A stretch of 64,000 nt of DNA from Fluviibacter phosphoraccumulans (GTDB taxonomy: Bacteria; Pseudomonadota; Gammaproteobacteria; Burkholderiales; Rhodocyclaceae), in contig NZ_AP019011.1 of NCBI RefSeq assembly GCF_016110345.1, positions 868,001-932,000 of the forward strand, read 5' to 3'. The notes beneath the pieces were generated by a model that saw only the letters and a program-made list of their open reading frames with translations, ran no database searches and had not been told where the DNA came from. Of this stretch, positions 1-7,659 are shown in pieces (within the stretch, counting starts at the first letter, position 1; every line of letters starts with the position of its first letter). Position numbers and translations under genes: made by a program.

Positions 1-2
1 AG

Positions 3-98
3 CGCGAGGTCAAAGAATTACGCCGCGCCAATGAGATTCTCAAGTTGGCCAGCGCGTTTTTTGCCCAGGCGGAGCTCGACCGCCGATTCAAGTCCTGA
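3..98 (+). CDS. IS3-family transposase OrfA, C-terminal fragment
   Basis: The open frame from the window edge to a TGA at 96-98 reads KELRRANEILKLASAFFAQA and ends RRFKS. This is the leucine-zipper-like tail typical of IS3 OrfA proteins, which hold an HTH domain and mediate OrfA/OrfAB dimerisation. Only about 31 residues are visible. In this family OrfA and OrfB are joined by a programmed -1 frameshift, and the OrfB frame here is open across the OrfA stop, consistent with that. Confidence 0.8.
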   Translation, partial: REVKELRRANEILKLASAFFAQAELDRRFKS

Positions 99-100
99 GA

Positions 101-1009
101 GCCTTCGTCGATCAGTATCGCGACACCTACGGGGTCGAGCCGATCTGCAAAGTCCTGCAGATTGCCCCATCGGGTTACCGCCGTCATGTGGCAGAGGTGC
201 GTGATCCTGACAGGCGTTGCGCCCGAAAGAAACGCGATGCCGTGCTGATGCCTGAGATTTCTCGGGTCTGGACAGAGAATCGCTGTGTCTACGGGGCCGA
301 TAAAGTCTGGCGGCAAATGAATCGAGATCAAATCCACATTGCACGCTGCACCGTGGAGCGGCTCATGGGGGATCTTGGGATCGAAGGCGTCCGGCGGGGA
401 AAGGTTGTTCGCACGACCGTGCCAGACAGCGCGGCCATCCGACCGCTGGATCGGGTTAACCGGCAATTTAGGGCCGACCGCCCGAATCAGCTCTGGGTGT
501 CCGACTTTACCTATGTCTCCACCTGGCAAGGCTGGCTCTATGTTGCGTTCGTGATCGATGTCTTTGCCCGTCGAATTGTGGGCTGGCGCGTCAGCAAGAA
601 CATGCAGACCGACTTCGTCCTGGATGCCCTTGAGCAGGCCTTGTATGCCCGTCAGCCGGAACTGTCGGATCAGCTGGTCCATCACAGTGACCGGGGTTCG
701 CAATACGTCTCCATCCGTTATACAGAGCGTCTCGCCGAGGCAGGTATAGAACCCTCCGTAGGTAGCCGTGGCGACAGCTACGACAACGCCTTAGCGGAAA
801 CCATCAACGGCCTTTACAAGACCGAATTGATCTACAAGGATGGGCCGTGGAAGAACAGGGAATCAGTGGAAATCGCCACCCTGCAATGGGTGACCTGGTT
901 CAACCACCAGCGCCTGTTGGCACCTATCGGGTATATACCGCCAGCCGAAGCTGAGGCAAACTACTACCGGCAACTCGCCATGCAGTCTGAATCAACCGCT
1001 TTACTTTAA
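101..1009 (+). CDS. IS3-family transposase OrfB (rve/DDE integrase core)
   Basis: This is the DDE transposase half of an IS3-family element. The frame is open well upstream of the first GTG (188), and the residues coded from about 101 (FVDQYRDTYGVEPICKVL) match the usual OrfB N-terminus. Translation therefore very likely enters by -1 frameshift from OrfA. Catalytic motifs are visible: first Asp in WVSDFTYV, second Asp in HHSDRGSQY, Glu in NALAETINGLYKTEL. An HTH_21-like segment precedes the rve core. The C-terminus ends just inside the right inverted repeat. No inactivating change is visible in the part inside the window. Confidence 0.88.
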   Translation, partial: AFVDQYRDTYGVEPICKVLQIAPSGYRRHVAEVRDPDRRCARKKRDAVLMPEISRVWTENRCVYGADKVWRQMNRDQIHIARCTVERLMGDLGIEGVRRGKVVRTTVPDSAAIRPLDRVNRQFRADRPNQLWVSDFTYVSTWQGWLYVAFVIDVFARRIVGWRVSKNMQTDFVLDALEQALYARQPELSDQLVHHSDRGSQYVSIRYTERLAEAGIEPSVGSRGDSYDNALAETINGLYKTELIYKDGPWKNRESVEIATLQWVTWFNHQRLLAPIGYIPPAEAEANYYRQLAMQSESTALL

Positions 1010-1015
1010 CCAATC

Positions 1016-1042
1016 AGCCTCCATGATTCCCGGGGCGATTCA
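1016..1042 (+). repeat. Right terminal inverted repeat of the IS3-family element
   Basis: The end sequence runs from the 3' side of orfB to the terminal CA at 1042 (GCCTCCATGATTCCCGGGGC then GATTCA). Assignment rests on its resemblance to IS51-type ends and its position just after orfB. The partner repeat is outside the window. Confidence 0.65.
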
Positions 1043-1066
1043 CTGATGGACAAGGAGCATCCGTAG

Positions 1067-1258
1067 GCGGCGGCCTATGACAATGTGGCCGTGAAACGGC
1101 TGCTCTTCATGACTATGGATGTAATTGCCCACCTCAAGGCAGAGCCGATATTTGACGCAGATGGACAGTAGGTCGGCAAACGCCGGGTCATGACCGAAAT
1201 CTACTTCGATCCCTATAAACGGCTGGAATTGGACCACGTAACCAGAGGTGTTCAATGA
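1067..1258 (+). pseudogene. Remnant of an unidentified gene with an internal stop
   Basis: Between the IS end and the toxin gene one frame reads as protein-like sequence (VAVKRLLFMTMDVIAHLKAE, then KRRVMTEIYFDPYKRLELDH). It is broken by a single TAG at 1169-1171 and ends at TGA 1256-1258. The composition looks coding, but the 5' part is missing, probably cut by the IS. I do not recognise the family. Confidence 0.35.
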
Positions 1259-1273
1259 CAGGCAAAAACAAAC

Positions 1274-1302
1274 TTGCACAAACGTACCAAGGTTGGTACA
1301 GT
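1274..1302 (+). promoter_or_regulatory. Toxin-antitoxin promoter with palindromic operator in the spacer
   Basis: TTGCAC (1274-1279) and TACAGT (1297-1302) are separated by 17 nt, a good sigma70 arrangement. The spacer and -10 are covered by the palindrome GTACCAA-GG-TTGGTAC (1284-1299). A dyad here is what an autoregulating HTH antitoxin would bind, and occupancy would block RNA polymerase directly. The predicted transcription start (about 1308-1310) coincides with the toxin ATG at 1309, so the message may be leaderless. Confidence 0.7.
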
Positions 1303-1308
1303 GAAATC

Positions 1309-1653
1309 ATGAAACCAACCCTTGATGTTCGCTTCTTTGTGACCAATTCTGGTTCGGAGCCGGTCAGAGAATGGTTAAAAGATTTGCCAGCTATTGAGCG
1401 GAAGGTGATTGGCGAGGATATCAAAACGGTCCAGCTAGGTTGGCCACTGGGGATGCCCTTGGTGCGGAATCTGGATGATGGTATCTGGGAAGTTCGCATC
1501 AAGTTGGAAAACAGGATTGTTCGCGTGCTGTTTGCGCTGGATAAATCGACGATGGTTCTGCTTCATGGGTTTATCAAGAAGCAGCAGGCAACCCCGAAGC
1601 CCGATCTGGATCTGGCAAAAGACCGCCTGAAGCAATTGAAACGGAGAGCATGA
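1309..1653 (+). CDS. HigB/RelE-like toxin (phage-derived Gp49-like family)
   Basis: This is a predicted mRNA-interferase-type toxin of about 114 residues. Family hallmarks are visible: PVREWLKDLP near the N-terminus, then GMPLVRNLDDGIWEVRIKLE and IVRVLFALDKSTMVLLHGFI, and a C-terminal Lys/Arg-rich helix (AKDRLKQLKRRA). This matches the Gp49-like HigB family, in which the toxin gene precedes the antitoxin. ATG 1309 is preferred over 1255 because the promoter and operator lie between them and the family starts with such a strand. The stop overlaps the antitoxin start by 4 nt (ATGA), indicating translational coupling. Confidence 0.85.
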   Translation: MKPTLDVRFFVTNSGSEPVREWLKDLPAIERKVIGEDIKTVQLGWPLGMPLVRNLDDGIWEVRIKLENRIVRVLFALDKSTMVLLHGFIKKQQATPKPDLDLAKDRLKQLKRRA

Positions 1654-1940
1654 TGGCTAAAAAGAACATTGGGAGTAACTTCGATGATTTCCTGCGGGAA
1701 GAGTCCTTGCTGGAAGAGGCAACCGCCGTTGCAATCAAAAGAGTGATTGCCTGGCAGATTGCAGAGGAAATGAAGACCCAGTCCCTAACAAAGACTCAGC
1801 TGGCCTCTAAAATGCATACCAGCCGGGCATCACTTAATCGGCTTCTGGATGAGGAGGATACTAGCCTGACACTGACAACGCTTGCCAGTGCGGCGGCCGC
1901 ACTCGGCAAAACGATCAAGCTTGAGCTGCAGGCTGCCTGA
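1650..1940 (+). CDS. HigA-like HTH antitoxin
   Basis: This 96-residue XRE-type helix-turn-helix protein is the partner of the toxin immediately upstream. The HTH lies at about residues 45-75 (SLTKTQLASKMHTSRASLNR), followed by a short helical tail (LTTLASAAAALGKTIKLEL). In this family the antitoxin neutralises the toxin and represses the operon; the palindrome in the promoter is its likely site. An ATG codon pair at 1650/1653 gives two adjacent start options. Confidence 0.85.
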   Translation: MMAKKNIGSNFDDFLREESLLEEATAVAIKRVIAWQIAEEMKTQSLTKTQLASKMHTSRASLNRLLDEEDTSLTLTTLASAAAALGKTIKLELQAA

Positions 1941-2275
1941 GATAGCCTGCACGCTTATAGGGTTCTGCCGGCAATTCGGCCCAAGCGGATATCAAGTCAT
2001 CTCAGACCTATAGTCGGCTACCGGCCAGGAGCGGACCTCGGCTGTTATTGCCCATAGCAGACCTCCAAAGGCATCTTTATGCTAATGTATTGGCGTGCCG
2101 CTTTTCACGACTTTTTATTAGCCATGATCGCCATGTCTAAGCCTTCCAAAGCCCATAACCATGCCGATTTCCGGCGATATGACAGTCCGAAGTTAGGGAG
2201 ACTAGCGCCGAAGTTTTGCGACAAAACTGTCTCCACAAATCAAAGTTGCGCGGCATTCGAGGAGTGACGCGCTAG
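1941..2275 (+). other. Non-coding stretch before the cassette-like genes
   Basis: No convincing gene is seen; a 62-codon frame at 2079-2267 has no recognisable features. Structure is present: CTAGCGC (2202-2208) and GCGCTAG (2269-2275) form an exact 7-bp inverted repeat enclosing 60 nt. Inside it AGTTTTG-CGA-CAAAACT (2212-2228) is a perfect 7-bp hairpin. The right arm ends exactly at the ATG of the next gene and resembles an altered attC end (GCTAGAT in place of GTTAGAT). The motif GTTATTGCCCATAGCAGAC (about 2044-2062) recurs inverted near 4130-4148. Confidence 0.4.
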
Positions 2276-2950
2276 ATGTCCACATACAAATTCTCGCCAG
2301 CCGAGCGCGCCGCAATCTATTCGACCCACGGCGAGAAGTGCTATCTCTGCAACGAGCCTCTTAATCTGAAGACGATGGAAGTCGACCACGTCATTCCCGA
2401 GTCGTTGATCGAGAAGCCGAAAGAGCTACAAGCCACTCTGAGCGCTTTTGGTCTTCCTTCAAACTTCGATCTAAATTCCTTTGCCAATTGGCTGCCGGCA
2501 TGTAGACCATGCAATGGCACAAAGAACGATCTTGTCTTTGAGCCAACCCCAATAATTCAGGTTCATCTTCAGCAAGCTATCGCAAAGGCGGCTGACGCGC
2601 AAGCGCTTACAGCAGAGACTGTTTCAAAACGGAAAATTGCAAACGCACTGAATGTCCTGGAGCGCGCACGGGATGATGGAACGCTAGACGACGAAGTAAT
2701 TCAGACTCTCAGCGAGTTCTTATCTCAGCATCGGCAACCTGACCTCTCTGGGCAACCGATTCTTCTGACACCGCTGTACGAAATCATCACCGAACAAGAC
2801 GGAATTCAGCTTGTTCGTGGGCCTTATGGCGTTGGTGGAAGACCTGCTATTCGAAATCCAGACTCTAGCTTCTCGTGCCCCAACTGTGGCTCCATCGCCG
2901 CATGGAATGGAGCTCGCTGTGTGATCTGCGGGGAACTGAACGACGAATGA
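2276..2950 (+). CDS. HNH endonuclease with C-terminal zinc ribbon, cassette-borne
   Basis: This protein of 224 residues has an N-terminal HNH nuclease fold: a CYLCNEPL zinc knuckle, the catalytic MEVDHVIPESL His, then NWLPACRPCNGTKND. An interdomain helical region follows, and the C-terminus carries a second zinc knuckle pair (CPNCGS and CVICGE). HNH proteins cleave or nick DNA; the target here is unknown. A typical attC site begins 10 nt after the stop and the gene has almost no 5' leader, which is the compact layout of an integron gene cassette. Defence nuclease is a reasonable guess from context but not shown. Confidence 0.8.
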   Translation: MSTYKFSPAERAAIYSTHGEKCYLCNEPLNLKTMEVDHVIPESLIEKPKELQATLSAFGLPSNFDLNSFANWLPACRPCNGTKNDLVFEPTPIIQVHLQQAIAKAADAQALTAETVSKRKIANALNVLERARDDGTLDDEVIQTLSEFLSQHRQPDLSGQPILLTPLYEIITEQDGIQLVRGPYGVGGRPAIRNPDSSFSCPNCGSIAAWNGARCVICGELNDE

Positions 2951-2959
2951 CTCCATGCT

Positions 2960-3026
2960 GCCCAAACCATCATTCCACCGGACCTGCGCGAAAAGCCGCG
3001 CAGGCCGGTGAATTCAAACGTTAGAT
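2960..3026 (+). other. attC recombination site of an integron gene cassette
   Basis: The right core site GTTAGAT is at 3020-3026 and a left inverse core GCCCAAAC at about 2960. Between them lies an imperfect palindrome: CCGGaCCTGCGCG (2978-2990) pairs with CGCGCAGGCCGG (2997-3008), leaving one extrahelical A. The loop is AAAAGC-like. This is the bulged-hairpin design recognised by integron integrases as single-stranded DNA. The next gene starts within the core site (ATG at 3025). No integron integrase gene is seen in the window. Confidence 0.78.
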
Positions 3027-3993
3027 GCCCAAGAAGCCAGCCCGTCCATCTCGCAAAGGGCGAGCGCTCGAACTTCTCGTCAAGCGGATCAAGGAACATC
3101 AGTTACCTGACGCAAATATCCGTTCACCGGAGTTCGTTCCGGACAAGGACACAAAGCAGCCCCGGGAAGTGGACATCGGAATACGCACGTCCCACCACGG
3201 CAATCCGATATTTATAGCGATCGAATGCCGAGATCGAGGAGCTGTACAGACAGTCGAATGGATCGAACAGCTTATTTGCAAGAAACAAAGTGTTGGAGCC
3301 AATGTGCTTGTCGCGATAACAAGCTCCCACTTTTCGCAACCCGCGAGAATCAAGGCGCTAAAGCATGGGATCATCTTGGCGCGAATGTCGCCCAAGCTTC
3401 CAGCCGACCTTGCGTCTCTCGCTTCGTCCTTTTTTGTCACCCTGCAATATCTTGCGCCTCGCATCGTTTCAGTGGATCTGCAAATACCAAGCCAACTCGA
3501 TGCTGATCTTGAGAGCTACAGCTACCGTCATCATTTAATCGACAAAGACCTCACACTGACTGAATTGGCTCATGTATGGACCACCCCGAACCTTGTGCGC
3601 ACCATTCCTCGGTTCGTGGATGATTGGAATAAGTCAAAATTCGCGAAGATTGAACTTGCCGAGATCAATGCCTGCGTCGTCACAAATGGCGAGCGCCTCT
3701 CAATTCAAGGAGCGAGAATTGGGTACGAACTAAACTACGGTGAAGTTGAGCTACCACTCCGAGCGGTACAAGAGCTCTCTGTGCTCGATATGCCATCTGA
3801 CCAAGACGCAAGGACATTTATGTTTGGATTGAAAAACGAATCTCAAAGTGAAATTATTGTTGATGCACAGAGTAGTGAGCTTCGGTGGGATATTCTTGGA
3901 AAGGGCTTGTTGAACGAAGGCATGGTGCTCATAGGCGTTGAGTTGAAGGCAAATAAGCCTGTGGCCATTACAACAATGAGCCTTGACCTATGA
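3025..3993 (+). CDS. PD-(D/E)XK nuclease-like protein (restriction-endonuclease-like), second cassette
   Basis: This protein of 322 residues has an N-terminal third resembling restriction-endonuclease-like (Mrr/NERD-type) folds: REVDIGIRT with Asp50, then IFIAIECRDRGAVQTVEWIE with Glu67. The usual Lys of the E-x-K motif is Arg69, so activity is uncertain. The C-terminal two thirds are not recognised. The ATG sits inside the attC core site of the preceding cassette, and a weaker attC-like hairpin follows the stop by 15 nt. Both suggest capture as a gene cassette. No Shine-Dalgarno sequence is obvious. Function unknown; a DNA-processing or defence role is inferred. Confidence 0.6.
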   Translation: MPKKPARPSRKGRALELLVKRIKEHQLPDANIRSPEFVPDKDTKQPREVDIGIRTSHHGNPIFIAIECRDRGAVQTVEWIEQLICKKQSVGANVLVAITSSHFSQPARIKALKHGIILARMSPKLPADLASLASSFFVTLQYLAPRIVSVDLQIPSQLDADLESYSYRHHLIDKDLTLTELAHVWTTPNLVRTIPRFVDDWNKSKFAKIELAEINACVVTNGERLSIQGARIGYELNYGEVELPLRAVQELSVLDMPSDQDARTFMFGLKNESQSEIIVDAQSSELRWDILGKGLLNEGMVLIGVELKANKPVAITTMSLDL

Positions 3994-4007
3994 AGACATC
4001 TACCCCT

Positions 4008-4062
4008 GCGCTCAACACGGACGCCCTACATGCAGCTTCATTCCGGCCGCCGGTTAGCACCA
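4008..4062 (+). other. Candidate degenerate attC site
   Basis: GCTCAAC (4010-4016) fits the inverse core RYYYAAC, and GTTAGCA (4053-4059) is one base from GTTRRRY. The flanks pair as GCT(c)AAC(a)CGG..GCC with GGC..CCG-GTT-AGC, leaving two extrahelical bases as in true attC sites. It lies 15 nt after the stop of the preceding gene. It is shorter and less regular than the site at 2960-3026. Confidence 0.42.
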
Positions 4063-4166
4063 CCTCGAGCGCCCGCTTTCCCGAGCCACCAACTTCCTGT
4101 TTGGGTCGGAAGCGGGCTATTCGATACCGTCTGCTATGGGCAACAACGGTCAGCCCCGTGATTCAA

Positions 4167-5135
4167 TTAACCGTTGCTGTTGACATTCGCTAGTAGCGCT
4201 TCCGCACATTCCTTAAACACCGCAAAAGCTTCTTCGTAGCTGGGGCGAGTTGCGCCAAATATCAATGGCAATAGATAGCGCTGATATTCATCAACAAGCT
4301 TTGAGTCTGACTCGGCATCTGCCAAAGCTTGAAGCAGTGTTGCTTTTGGTCTGTCTGAGAATTCTGAGAACTGCTTCCCGAACTGAACAGTGTCTTCAAC
4401 TACGAGCTCGTTAAAATGCAGTTTTGCCGTTTCTAGGCACGCGTGATTTGCGTGGAAGATACAATAGATATCGTAGATATGGCGAACCAGCGCGCTATCC
4501 CATGGTTGCTCCATCTTTCCCGCGTTGTATTGCGCATATCTTCGTAGAAAAGACAGAACTTTCTCTGCAAGCGTTTCGGCCGGGATAACACAGGCAACTT
4601 CTGCCGAACCTGGCTTCTCCAAAAGCCTATCTAGTAAGTAACCGATTTCTTTTGTTTCAACTGGATGCCTGGGTGTTCTGGTTGTAAATTCAATACTCAA
4701 GTGAGGGCGTAAACTGCCGTGCGATTCGTAGGCAGAACTGTAAAACCATTGCATCCCAATGTAACGGTTTTCATTAAGAGCTTTTCTTGCTTCAATATCT
4801 TCTGCCAAGCCAATGCCTGAAAGCACAGTCGTAACGTGTGCTTTCAAATTGCTGAGATCCCGCTTGAGGGCGCTACGGCTGATGTTTGGGTCTCGCGGCA
4901 CAACCTTTAAATCGATGTCTTCGGACATCCGTTCAATCATGCCGTAAGCCTTTGAAAGGCTCGTGCCACCGCAGAAGACCAAAGATAGTGTCGGATGCTC
5001 GATTTGCATCAGGGCGATTAAAGCATCCGTGACGTGGATGTCTTTTTCTAAAAGAGCAGGCGTGATGTCACTGGCTACGCTTTCAGCGACCCAGGCATCG
5101 ATTAGCTCAATTTGCTGCTCAAGAAGTCGTTTCAT
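4167..5135 (-). CDS. AbiEii-like nucleotidyltransferase toxin
   Basis: This 322-residue member of the AbiEii/type IV toxin nucleotidyltransferase family has the signature LVFCGGTSLSKAYGMIERMS followed by EDIDLK. That is the GGTS(x)nDxD active site which transfers NMPs to RNA, often the tRNA acceptor stem. A helical C-terminal domain follows. The gene is downstream of, and overlaps by 17 nt, a smaller gene with the layout of an AbiEi antitoxin, so the pair is a bicistronic abortive-infection toxin-antitoxin. A hairpin overlaps the end of the gene (4145-4185). Confidence 0.85.
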   Translation of the reverse strand: MKRLLEQQIELIDAWVAESVASDITPALLEKDIHVTDALIALMQIEHPTLSLVFCGGTSLSKAYGMIERMSEDIDLKVVPRDPNISRSALKRDLSNLKAHVTTVLSGIGLAEDIEARKALNENRYIGMQWFYSSAYESHGSLRPHLSIEFTTRTPRHPVETKEIGYLLDRLLEKPGSAEVACVIPAETLAEKVLSFLRRYAQYNAGKMEQPWDSALVRHIYDIYCIFHANHACLETAKLHFNELVVEDTVQFGKQFSEFSDRPKATLLQALADAESDSKLVDEYQRYLLPLIFGATRPSYEEAFAVFKECAEALLANVNSNG

Positions 5136-5538
5136 AAGTCACAACACGCTCACCAAAACCAATACGCCGACTGATGCGGCGTTTGCCCGTATTGATCACC
5201 ATGCCTGCGGGTACTTGCGTAGTTTGGCCTGCGTTATAGGCGCTACCAAGGCGGCTTTGGTTGATGGTGACGCCCAGCTTTTTTAATGCAACTGGCGCGA
5301 GTACATCTACCGGCCGAACGGGAATCGCCTTGCCCGTCAGAATACTTGGTTTTGCCTTGGCGTAGATGCCAACGCCCAACTTAACCAAACGTCCAGTCGC
5401 CACTAGCTCACGAAGCACACGAGAGATTTGAGCTGGGCTACCAAACTTCGCAAACTCGTTGCGCACAAACACCTCATCACCGCGTTGGGTGATAGAACGC
5501 TTGATCCGATCTTTGAGGGGCATACCTGTGGAAGACAT
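5119..5538 (-). CDS. AbiEi-like antitoxin (DUF6088-type winged helix)
   Basis: This 139-residue basic protein has a winged-helix N-terminus (EVFVRNEFAKFGSPAQISRV, LRELVATGRLVKLGVGIYAK), then TGKAIPVRPVDVLAPVALKK. It matches the AbiEi/DUF6088 antitoxin family, which represses its own operon and counteracts the nucleotidyltransferase toxin without direct binding. It is first in the operon and overlaps the toxin gene by 17 nt. The start may be at the first Met or at MPLKDRIK five codons in. An AT-rich promoter region lies upstream (5540-5640). Confidence 0.82.
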   Translation of the reverse strand: MSSTGMPLKDRIKRSITQRGDEVFVRNEFAKFGSPAQISRVLRELVATGRLVKLGVGIYAKAKPSILTGKAIPVRPVDVLAPVALKKLGVTINQSRLGSAYNAGQTTQVPAGMVINTGKRRISRRIGFGERVVTYETTS

Positions 5539-5933
5539 GGCAATTTACGCTCGTTTACCTATATTAAGAATTACATATTAATCATTTTATAACAATGACT
5601 AACAATTGCAAACTATGCTCATACACTTATAATGGCAAGTCCGGCCGCGCGGTATGTTCGAATAGAAAAGGGCGCCTAAACCCTCACAACCTCTGCTCAG
5701 TTTGTTAGCAGAGAGTTGTCGTCCATCATCGGTCTACTGTAAACCAAGTATCAGATGGGCGGCAGTTTCGCTGGGTGAGGTTTTCGTGGGTTAGTGGAGT
5801 TATTTGCCAGTCGGCTATCTTGGGTGGGTAATGTTCGGTCGACGCGTTCATCAAAAGTTTGTTTAACAAAGGCCGCCTTACACAGTTTTTCGGGGATGCT
5901 CAGCTTCGTTCCCGATCTCGGCAAATGCCAGCG
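5539..5933. other. Intergenic region between the AbiE pair and the broken nuclease gene
   Basis: 5540-5640 is strongly AT-rich, in contrast to its surroundings, and should hold the leftward AbiE promoter; no single -35/-10 pair stands out. The rest, to 5933, shows no gene. GTTTAAC (5860-5866) and GTTAAGT (5933-5939) fit attC core consensus letters but the sequence between them does not pair well. Confidence 0.4.
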
Positions 5934-7520
5934 TTAAGTAGGTTGGCCTTGGTTGTGCATCTTCTGGTAATGAAAGTGTTCCAAAAGCACATTTAAGGTC
6001 GAATACGTTGTGGGAGCAGATAGCCTTCTTCTCACCTCGCTCAGCGATTGCACTTTTTCCAATAAAACGTCGAGCTGGGCCACGCTCGCGGAAGCGGCAT
6101 TGAGCGGATGAGCATTGATGTTTTGTCCTGCCGCTTCAAGTAGACGTGTCTCTTCCTGAAACACGCGCAGATTCGTGTTGAATTCCTCGACTTGCCTCTT
6201 TTTTGTATAGCCGGAATCGCAGGTGACTTGGGCCGACAGCAGGGCGTTGTAGACGTTTCTAAGCATCCACCGATCTTGGAGCGCGCCGTGGTCTAAGAGG
6301 GTCGCGGTAAGTCGCGTAATCTGCCGGTCTCGAAGCTCAAGCCTTGTCCCGTCGCTGAAATGTATCGACCCCACACTCCGCAAGATACGCTCATGCCTGA
6401 GTGCCTGAGCTTGAGACGCGAATAAGCCTCCTGCAAAATCTAGTAAAGCATCTCCCTGCATGCCGGTCATGGCACCGCGGGTCAGCGCCTTTGCTTTGCA
6501 CTCGACCAGAATGATGTTTTCATCATCCTCGAAAACGAGATCGCACTCGCCAGTACCCTGTCCGTTCATATCATAGATCGCATTCTCGAAGCTCGGCTGA
6601 AAGCCGTGCTTAGCGAATAGGTATTTCGCTAGGCGCTCTGCTGCATCGCCTCTCTGACAGGCTATTTCCTGATCGGTCTTGGTGGTTTTCCAGGCTGCAA
6701 ATGTAGCTTCGAACAGGGCTGGGCCCAGTACCGATGCCGTCGGAAGAACGACTCTGTCTCCCTTAAGCAAAATGAACGGCTTGAAGATTACGTCAGGGCC
6801 CGCAGCTCCGAAGGGAGAGCGATAGTTTTTGTTGGGCTCTCCCTCCCTATGCGCGAAGAACGGCAACATGGATTTCAAGGTTCCAGGATCTAAACCGGTT
6901 TCAACCAACTTGGGGATCGATATGACCTGAGTGTCCGGTCTGGCATGTGCTTTAAGAACTTGAGCCAACTGTATCGCATCTGCAATGTTCCATCCGAGCC
7001 GCTGCTTCATATCTGCATCGAAGCTTTTACCGAAAAAAACGGTGAGAAACTGCGGCGTGAAGCTGAGATGCCACTGACGAAGAGAGAAGCAGTGGTCGTA
7101 GTGAGCAGCCTCTCGCAGTCCATCCTCCAAGGCTTGGGCGTTCAATCCTAGAAAAGCAAATTGTGAGTAGGGTTCGATATTGAGCATCGCCACAAGATCG
7201 CGCGCTAGGCAGACAGCCTCGTTCCAGAAGGACTTAGCATGGCGTTCGTTGGACCCTAAAGCTGGCAGCTTTACGGCAATGTTAAAGAGCAGCCCGATTG
7301 GCAAACCCGGAGGGCGATCGCCTAGGCCGCCAGCATATGTCCTGCCGAATAGAATTTGCTCGTAGGCGTAGTGTTGGGTATCAAGGGCCGCCGAAATGAT
7401 GTTCGAGAGCGCATTGAGGCAGCCTAGGCGTTGAAGGTTTTTCCAAATTTTGCCGACGATATTTTCGATACTCTCAGGTCTGATCTGATATCGGCCTGAT
7501 CTGATCGAAAAGGAGTAGCC
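5934..7520 (-). pseudogene. 3' part of an IS21-interrupted gene with PD-(D/E)XK nuclease domain
   Basis: This is the C-terminal portion (about 527 codons) of a gene whose 5' part lies at 10116-10630. Removing the IS (7521-10115) and one copy of the TAGCC duplication restores one continuous frame, reading RIKRLG then YSFSIRSGR, for a protein of about 698 residues. A nuclease-like motif is seen in this part (GQGTGECDLVFEDDE, then IILVECKAKA, the D...ExK signature of the restriction-endonuclease-like fold). The apparent ATG at 7532 is IS-derived. The remainder is not recognised. The gene product is expected to be inactive now. Confidence 0.8.
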
Positions 7521-7652
7521 TGCGTATTTCACGGAACGTGACCGGTCATTTCACGCGAACGTGACCAAATGAGAATGACTGCACGGTCTGTTGGATATTA
7601 CCTGAGGCGTTCACGCTTTGGTGAAACGCCGGTCACGCTTTGGTGAAACGGA
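7521..7652. repeat. Multiple terminal repeats, istB-side end of IS21 element
   Basis: Repeated GTGACC / GTCACGCTTTGGTGAAAC units lie inward from the end (for example CACGCTTTGGTGAAACG twice within 7610-7652). They are IstA binding sites by analogy with other IS21 elements. Confidence 0.7.
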
Positions 7653-7659
7653 TTTGATC

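Larger units (their letters stand above)
1..1042 (+). mobile_element. IS3-family insertion sequence, left end outside window
   Basis: The element carries the tail of orfA and a complete orfB transposase frame. Its right terminal inverted repeat ends at 1042 with GGGGCGATTCA; read in reverse it begins TGAATCGCCCCGGGAATCAT, the form seen at ends of the IS51/IS3 subgroups. The left end and the start of orfA lie outside the window, so a target duplication cannot be checked. It forms the left visible edge of the accessory island. Confidence 0.85.

Noticed and set aside
2079..2267. 62-codon ORF upstream of the HNH gene
   Set aside because: No recognisable features, no ribosome-binding site, and it overlaps the palindromic segment; likely spurious.
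3990..4193. 67-codon ORF after the second cassette gene
   Set aside because: Overlaps the candidate attC and the end of the AbiEii gene; low-complexity composition.
5860..5939. attC-like core sequences GTTTAAC and GTTAAGT
   Set aside because: The two cores fit consensus letters but the sequence between them does not form the bulged stem of an attC; probably chance.
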